A stretch of DNA of 5,767 bases from an uncultured Anaerolineales bacterium (GTDB lineage Bacteria > Chloroflexota > Anaerolineae > Anaerolineales > Villigracilaceae): positions 1 to 5,767 of the forward strand of contig CALFXA010000152.1 of assembly GCA_937928015.1 (NCBI GenBank), read 5' to 3'. The translations under genes and the position numbers were made by a program. Shown piece after piece: positions 5,056 to 5,767 of the stretch. The notes beneath the pieces are model-generated. The model worked only from the letters and a program-made list of their open reading frames with translations. It had not been told where the DNA came from and searched no databases. How positions within the stretch are numbered: the first letter of the stretch is position 1; every line of letters begins with the position of its first letter.

Positions 5056-5767
5056 GTGAAATTTCAAAAAATCTGCGTGATCGGCCTGGGCTATATCGGC
5101 CTGCCGACCGCATCCACGTTTGCCACGCACGGCGTCCGTGTTGTCGGCATGGACATCAATTCCAAGATCATCGAGACCCTGCAAGGCGGCGGGTTACACA
5201 TCCATGAGCCTGGCCTGCACGAGACCGTGACCGAGGCCCTGCGCTCGGGCAGCCTGACCGTCTCCACCCAGCCCGAGCAGGCCGATGCCTTCCTGATCGC
5301 TGTGCCCACCCCCTTCCTCGACGAACAATACGGCGAGTTCAACGGCGTCCAATACAAGCTGGCCGATATGCGTGCCGTGACCTCCGCCGCCGAGGCCATC
5401 GTCCAGCACCTGCGCAAGGGGAACCTCGTGGTGCTCGAATCGACCTCCCCCCCGCGCACCACCGTCGACCTGGTCCAGCCCATCCTCGAAAAATCGGGGC
5501 TGAAGGCTGGTACTGATTTCCATCTTTGTTACTCGCCCGAGCGCGTGCTGCCTGGGCAGATCCTGCGCGAGTTGATCGAGAACGCACGCGTCATCGGCGG
5601 CGTAACCCCCGAGTCGGCGCAGGCGGGCGCGGATATGTATGCCATCTTCGTCAAAGGCGACATCATCCAGACCGACGCCACCACCGCCGAGATGGTCAAG
5701 CTGATGGAGAACACCTACCGCGACGTCAACATCGCCATCGCCAACGAGTTCTCGCGCCTGGCCGACC
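5056..5767 (+). CDS. wecC: UDP-N-acetyl-D-mannosamine dehydrogenase, WecC type (cut by right edge)
   Basis: The first 237 codons of a cytoplasmic NAD-dependent UDP-sugar dehydrogenase that oxidises UDP-ManNAc (or a close UDP-HexNAc) to the uronate for surface polysaccharide. The NAD-binding Rossmann motif GxGxxG is at 10-15 (VIGLGYIGLPTA), with D33 at the end of strand 2 for the ribose. Other landmarks are AVPTPF, ESTSPPRTTV, SPERVLPGQILRELIENARVIGG and AEMVKLMENTYRDVNIAIANE, which holds the family's catalytic-domain Lys215 and Asn219. The SPERVLPG-x-IL-x-EL-x-x-NxRxIGG stretch and VPTPF favour WecC over UDP-glucose or UDP-galactose dehydrogenases. The expected catalytic cysteine (about residue 270) and C-terminal domain lie outside the window. 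The start is GTG with a strong AAGGAG. The gene is transcribed away from the NfeD-slipin operon and probably leads a polysaccharide gene cluster to the right. WbpA- or WbpO-like HexNAc dehydrogenases are the main alternatives. Confidence 0.85.
   Translation, partial: MKFQKICVIGLGYIGLPTASTFATHGVRVVGMDINSKIIETLQGGGLHIHEPGLHETVTEALRSGSLTVSTQPEQADAFLIAVPTPFLDEQYGEFNGVQYKLADMRAVTSAAEAIVQHLRKGNLVVLESTSPPRTTVDLVQPILEKSGLKAGTDFHLCYSPERVLPGQILRELIENARVIGGVTPESAQAGADMYAIFVKGDIIQTDATTAEMVKLMENTYRDVNIAIANEFSRLAD

Noticed and set aside
4985..5059. A 24-codon plus-strand frame whose TGA overlaps the WecC GTG (GTGA)
   Set aside because: It resembles a coupled leader peptide, but its ATG has no ribosome site and lies upstream of the TATAAT, so the main WecC transcript would not contain its start. 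It is probably chance.
5091..5523. Overlapping minus-strand frames opposite the WecC gene
   Set aside because: They are shadows of a GC-rich gene with an intact Rossmann motif and family signatures on the plus strand. They have no motifs of their own.
1..5767. Search by eye for tRNA, rRNA, CRISPR, transposase, attachment sites or toxin-antitoxin genes
   Set aside because: No cloverleaf, repeat-spacer array, insertion-sequence ends or small gene pair was seen. Gaps other than the divergent region are 75 bases or shorter.

Overview
The window carries seven protein genes, two of them cut by the window edges, and no RNA genes, insertion sequences or CRISPR. Six genes lie on the minus strand and one on the plus strand. 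The DNA is mostly GC-rich (hand counts of single 60-base lines give about 60-73% GC in most genes), except for one membrane-protein gene near 47%. The gene set is a beta-CASP RNase close in sequence style to Thermus TTHA0252, a two-HRDC RNase D, a GT87-type membrane glycosyltransferase, a slipin-NfeD pair and a WecC-type dehydrogenase. It would fit a free-living bacterium such as an Anaerolineae-like member of Chloroflexota. That placement is a low-confidence inference from gene style, not from a marker gene.

Layout from the left. Positions 1-498 (minus) hold the N-terminal 166 residues of an MBL-fold beta-CASP nuclease. It starts one base after the stop of a 375-residue RNase D (500-1627, minus). 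Upstream of that lie a GT87/DUF2029-like integral membrane glycosyltransferase (1657-2811, minus) and a RimI-like GNAT acetyltransferase (2841-3272, minus). The four genes read in one direction with gaps of 29, 29 and 1 bases and form a plausible operon. It appears to begin at an extended -10 promoter just before the acetyltransferase. A second -10 just before RNase D would allow the two RNases to be expressed separately.

Positions 3290-3331 form a clear rho-independent terminator (minus). It closes the next operon, NfeD-like protein (4286-4876) followed by slipin (3345-4256). This two-gene unit is a widespread bacterial membrane module: a stomatin/prohibitin-family scaffold with its OB-fold partner. 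A divergent region of about 180 bases (4877-5055) holds a -10 element for each direction and two small inverted repeats. It separates the NfeD-slipin operon from a WecC-type UDP-N-acetyl-D-mannosamine dehydrogenase gene (5056 to the right edge, plus), which probably opens a surface-polysaccharide nucleotide-sugar locus.

Functionally there are three blocks: RNA processing (RNase D plus beta-CASP nuclease), membrane organisation (slipin plus NfeD) and cell-surface sugar metabolism (WecC, with the GT87 protein possibly related). I do not see a convincing undescribed system. The points most worth a second look are the translationally coupled RNase pair, the -10 boxes placed so close to start codons that leaderless transcripts are implied, the low-GC glycosyltransferase inside a GC-rich operon, and the RimI-like protein lacking the usual catalytic glutamate.
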